Source of the DNA: Nitrososphaerota archaeon
GTDB lineage: Archaea > Thermoproteota > Nitrososphaeria > Nitrososphaerales > CADDZS01
Length of the DNA: 6,237 nt
Direction: 5' to 3'
Assembly (NCBI GenBank): GCA_027886785.1
Contig: JAPCJV010000114.1
Location: 1 to 6,237 of the forward strand
The notes below the pieces were generated by a model. The model had not been told where the DNA came from. It ran no database searches and was given only the letters and a program-made list of their open reading frames with translations. Below are positions 5,106-6,237 of this stretch, piece after piece. How positions within the stretch are numbered: the first letter of the stretch is position 1; each line of letters begins with the position of its first letter. Made by a program: the position numbers and the translations under genes.

Positions 5106-6237
5106 TTGATAGTCGACTCCTGAGAGAATCCCCTGAAAAGATCAGGGAGAATTTAGAAAAGCGGAACATTACGAATTTTCCGCTGGACGAACTTCTGGAT
5201 CTTGATAAAAAAAGGCGAGAACTGATTTCCAGAAATCAGAAGCTCAAAGAAGAAAGAAACAAGATTTCTCTGGAAGTTTCAAAGGCCAAGAGCGCCGGAA
5301 AGGACGCTTCGGAACTAATTACCAAGATGCGTATAGCGTCTGACGAGATTTCAGAGAATGATGGGCAAACGCAGAGCGCTAATGCGAAGCTCACTGAGCT
5401 ATTAGGTGCTTTACCTAACTTTATTGATCCTGAAGTCCCGGTCGGAAAAGATGAAACGGCAAATCTTGAACTCAAAAAATGGGGCGAGACGAAAAAAGGC
5501 GAACTGGATCACATTGACATCTCTGCACTTTTTGATCTGATTGACATCGACAGAGCTGCCAAGACCTCAGGCGCTAGGTTTTATTTTCTAAGAAGGGATC
5601 TCACGAGAATGAATTATGCGCTGATGAGTTTCGCTCTGGATTATCTTCGGAATCGGGGTTTCATTTTGATTCAACCCCCGTACATGCTCAAACGCGAGGC
5701 AATAGGAGGTGCAGTAATTCTGGGGGACTTTGAGGACGTAATTTACAAGATCGAAAACGAGGAACTGTATTTGATCGGTACATCTGAGCACGCAATAGCG
5801 GCGATGCACATGGACGAAATTTTTGCAGCGAAGGATCTTCCGATTCACTACGCCGGCGTCAGTCCCTGTTTCAGAAAAGAGGCAGGAGCCCACGGCCGCG
5901 ACACTAAGGGAATTTTTCGCGTTCACCAATTTGAAAAAGTGGAGCAGTTTGTGTACTGCACACCCTCCGAATCTGAAAGAGAGCACCAGCTGTTACTGAA
6001 AAACGCGGAGGGTTTTATGCAAGAACTGGGCATTCCGTATCACGTTGTCCTCTTGAGCTCCGGGGATATGGGAAAAGTTTCAGCAAAGACCTACGACATC
6101 GAGGGATGGATCCCAAGTCAGGGAAAATACAGGGAACTAATCTCATGCAGCAACTGCACGGATTTTCAGTCTCGAGCTCTGGGGATCAAGTACCGGGAGA
6201 AAGCCCATGAAGAATCACGCTTCCTCCACACTTTGAA
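5102..6237 (+). CDS. serS: Seryl-tRNA synthetase, class II (3' end outside the window)
   Basis: SerRS charges tRNA-Ser with serine, and the product also feeds selenocysteine synthesis where that exists. The window holds 378 residues of a protein usually about 420-460 long; the frame runs open off the right edge, just past FLHTL, so class II motif 3 and the C-terminus are missing. Seen are the N-terminal antiparallel coiled-coil tRNA-binding arm (about 27-105, charged helices), the linker LPNFIDPEVPVG (104-115), motif 1 region YLRNRGFILIQPP (181-193), the serine-binding TSEH (227-230), motif 2 CFRKEAGAHGRDTKGIFRVH (256-275) and ISCSNCTDFQSR (347-358). This is the common bacterial/archaeal SerRS rather than the rare methanogen type with a zinc ligand set. 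The ATG at 5102 shares ATGA with the pcc1 stop, indicating translational coupling. The type and order of motifs make the identification secure. Confidence 0.96.
   Translation, partial: MIDSRLLRESPEKIRENLEKRNITNFPLDELLDLDKKRRELISRNQKLKEERNKISLEVSKAKSAGKDASELITKMRIASDEISENDGQTQSANAKLTELLGALPNFIDPEVPVGKDETANLELKKWGETKKGELDHIDISALFDLIDIDRAAKTSGARFYFLRRDLTRMNYALMSFALDYLRNRGFILIQPPYMLKREAIGGAVILGDFEDVIYKIENEELYLIGTSEHAIAAMHMDEIFAAKDLPIHYAGVSPCFRKEAGAHGRDTKGIFRVHQFEKVEQFVYCTPSESEREHQLLLKNAEGFMQELGIPYHVVLLSSGDMGKVSAKTYDIEGWIPSQGKYRELISCSNCTDFQSRALGIKYREKAHEESRFLHTL

Noticed and set aside
4325..5627. TGATGA sequences at 4325, 4494 and 5622 as possible C boxes of C/D sRNAs
   Set aside because: None has a suitably spaced CTGA D box downstream, and all fall inside conserved coding sequence.
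5588..5986. Antisense open frame of 132 codons opposite serS
   Set aside because: It is opposite conserved SerRS motif regions, including TSEH and motif 2; the open frame is explained by the codon use of the real gene.

Overview
The window is a gene-dense stretch of an archaeal chromosome. Eight genes all lie on the + strand, with overlaps or very short gaps between most of them. The archaeal assignment rests on KEOPS-type Kae1, free-standing Bud32 and Pcc1, an archaeal-type ribosomal protein S15 with the long N-terminal extension, an archaeal RecJ/GAN-like DHH nuclease, and a TATA-like element about 27-30 nt upstream of a start codon that has no Shine-Dalgarno (SD) sequence. From memory, the S15 sequence (SWV-SYSQ-DEV, GLGPSQIGLRLRD, NVRSLELLEAKIHRLS, WKYATAVAQL) most resembles Nitrososphaerota (Thaumarchaeota), so that phylum or a close relative is my best guess. 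This was not tested by a search.

Layout. Positions 1-624 hold a protein of unknown function; its frame is open to the left edge, so its start is uncertain. Then come kae1 (639-1646, TTG start), bud32 (1646-2296, sharing one base with kae1) and an ITPase/XTPase of the HAM1/RdgB family (2280-2900, overlapping bud32 by 17 nt). A 69-nt gap (2901-2969) is the longest non-coding stretch and carries a probable promoter. After it follow rps15 (2970-3419, TTG, probably leaderless), a RecJ/GAN-like DHH-DHHA1 phosphoesterase (3433-4854, TTG), pcc1 (4851-5105, apparently starting at CTG) and serS (5102 to beyond the right edge).

Function. Three of the four core archaeal KEOPS subunits (Kae1, Bud32, Pcc1) are encoded within 4.5 kb. 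KEOPS transfers threonylcarbamoyl to A37 of tRNAs reading ANN codons (t6A). Cgi121 is not visible here. Between and around them sit nucleotide-pool cleaning (HAM1), a small-subunit ribosomal protein, a replication/repair nuclease and seryl-tRNA synthetase. Together this is a translation and genome-integrity housekeeping neighbourhood, probably transcribed as two units (unknown gene-kae1-bud32-ham1, then rps15-recJ-pcc1-serS), with read-through possible.

I see no mobile element, CRISPR array, RNA gene or defence system. The points deserving a second look are the CTG start inferred for pcc1, the unknown protein at the head of the cluster, an identical 11-mer at identical spacing before two starts, unusual residues in normally conserved Kae1 loops, and the high share of non-ATG starts.
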